A stretch of DNA of 5,785 bases from an uncultured Collinsella sp. (GTDB lineage: Bacteria; Actinomycetota; Coriobacteriia; Coriobacteriales; Coriobacteriaceae), in the NCBI GenBank assembly GCA_902488525.1, contig CABTWP010000076.1:1-5785 (forward strand), read 5' to 3'. This document shows, one piece after another, positions 5,090 to 5,785 of this stretch (the stretch's first letter is position 1; every line of letters starts with the position of its first letter). The translations under genes and the position numbers were made by a program. The notes below the pieces were generated by a model that was given only the letters and a program-made list of their open reading frames with translations, was not told the DNA's origin and did not search any database.

Positions 5090-5752
5090 ATGTCCGAAAA
5101 GAGTGCCCTGTTCATGGCGCGCACGACGCGCTTCCACGAGTTTGCCCGCAGCTTGACGACCACCCTGGGTGTCGAGGTGAGCCTGGCAACCCCCGATTCG
5201 CCGACTGCGGCGCACGACTTTGACCTGCTGATCCTCGATTCCGACGGCATTCGCAGCGACCGCATCGATCAGATTGCCAAGTGGCTTGACGATCGTGGCG
5301 GCGTCCCCATGCTGGTGATCGTCGACGATGAGGCCCTTGGCACCCTGCGCCTGCCGAATCACGCGCATGCCGACTTTGTGTGCCCCACGGCGACGCCCAA
5401 CGAGCTCAAGGCTCGTGCGCAGCGCCTGATGGGCGAGGAGGAGACCGTCACCGCCGACGATGTACTCAACATCGATAACCTCGAGATTAACCTGGCCACC
5501 TACCAGGTGACGCTCGATGGCGAGCCCATCGACCTGACGCTGATGGAGTACTCGCTGCTGAGCTTTTTGGCGACGCACCCCAACCGCGCCTACAGCCGCG
5601 AGGTGCTGCTGCACCGCGTGTGGGGCTTTGAGTACTGCGGCGGCACGCGCACCGTCGACGTGCACATTCGACGCATCCGTTCCAAGGTGGGCCCGCAGAT
5701 TGCGGCACACATCACCACCGTCCGCGGCGTGGGCTATCTGTTTAAGGACTAG
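5090..5752 (+). CDS. GlnR-like orphan OmpR-family response regulator
   Basis: This 220-residue protein has an N-terminal receiver-like domain (about 5-113) and a C-terminal OmpR-type winged helix (about 126-219). The DNA-binding half closely resembles actinobacterial GlnR, the nitrogen regulator: DLTLMEYSLLSFLATHPNR (148-166), RVWGFEYCGGTRTVDVHIRR (176-195), then SKVGP (198-202) and TTVRGVGYLF (209-218). The receiver keeps Asp50 at the phosphoacceptor position (LILD, 47-50). It lacks the N-terminal acidic pair, and the conserved KP after strand 5 is replaced (FVCPT, 96-100). That is an atypical receiver like GlnR's own, which is thought to act without phosphorylation. No histidine kinase is adjacent. 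The start has GGAGG 5 nt upstream; an in-frame ATG at 5006 would overlap the previous gene. It lies 50 bp after the glutamine synthetase homologue with no terminator between, so they are probably co-transcribed. It likely controls nitrogen-assimilation genes. GlnR orthology is strong inference, not proven; RegX3/MtrA-type regulators are the alternative. Confidence 0.9.
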   Translation: MSEKSALFMARTTRFHEFARSLTTTLGVEVSLATPDSPTAAHDFDLLILDSDGIRSDRIDQIAKWLDDRGGVPMLVIVDDEALGTLRLPNHAHADFVCPTATPNELKARAQRLMGEEETVTADDVLNIDNLEINLATYQVTLDGEPIDLTLMEYSLLSFLATHPNRAYSREVLLHRVWGFEYCGGTRTVDVHIRRIRSKVGPQIAAHITTVRGVGYLFKD

Positions 5753-5754
5753 CT

Positions 5755-5785
5755 TTTCACCACAAAGGGGACAGGCACCTTTGTG
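5755..5785. repeat. Palindromic element, cut by the window end
   Basis: CACAAAGG (5761-5768) and CCTTTGTG (5778-5785) are perfect 8-bp inverted arms around a 9-nt loop. The element begins 2 nt after the regulator's stop, with TTTCACCACAA (5755-5765), a near copy of TTTCACCGCAA at 58-68 in the left-end palindrome. Both also carry a GGGAC core. It may extend beyond the window as a longer palindrome. It looks like a dispersed REP-like unit. It could also act in 3'-end formation for the upstream operon, but no T-run is visible. Confidence 0.6.

Overview
This 5.8-kb, GC-rich window looks like a chromosomal piece of a high-GC actinobacterium. The best guess is the class Coriobacteriia (Collinsella or a close relative). 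That rests on an actinobacterial GlnR-type OmpR regulator, a short type I glutamine synthetase-like protein, strongly GC-biased codons, and short palindromic repeats at both ends that resemble elements I associate with Collinsella-type genomes. The last point is from memory and not searched.

Layout. Positions 1-380 hold no gene I can support. They contain three long hairpin-forming inverted repeats (4-70, 99-159, 225-325) and, next to the first gene, a convincing intrinsic terminator on the minus strand. Positions 381-2310 hold a minus-strand pair, 2-keto-3-deoxygluconate (KDG) kinase then KDPG aldolase, separated by an unusually long (253-nt) spacer full of inverted repeats. A divergent LacI-family regulator (2545-3567, plus) shares a 234-bp control region with the kinase. 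That region has a near-perfect 18-bp LacI-type operator and a 24-bp-stem hairpin. On the plus strand there follow a glutamine synthetase homologue (3702-5039) and, 50 bp later, a GlnR-like orphan response regulator (5090-5752). The window ends inside another palindromic repeat.

How the genes work together. KDG kinase phosphorylates KDG, the common product of uronate (pectin, glucuronate) breakdown, and the aldolase splits KDPG into pyruvate and glyceraldehyde 3-phosphate. The LacI protein is very likely the local repressor of this module.

The most notable observation concerns the glutamine synthetase homologue. It aligns along its whole length with GSI but has lost three of the six residues that bind the catalytic metals: two Glu become Ala184 and Gly191, and one His becomes Phe240. 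It sits directly upstream of a GlnR-like regulator whose receiver domain lacks most phosphorylation residues. Its own promoter region has a sequence matching half of the actinobacterial GlnR site. I infer a possible pseudo-enzyme plus regulator nitrogen-control pair. This is a hypothesis from sequence only.
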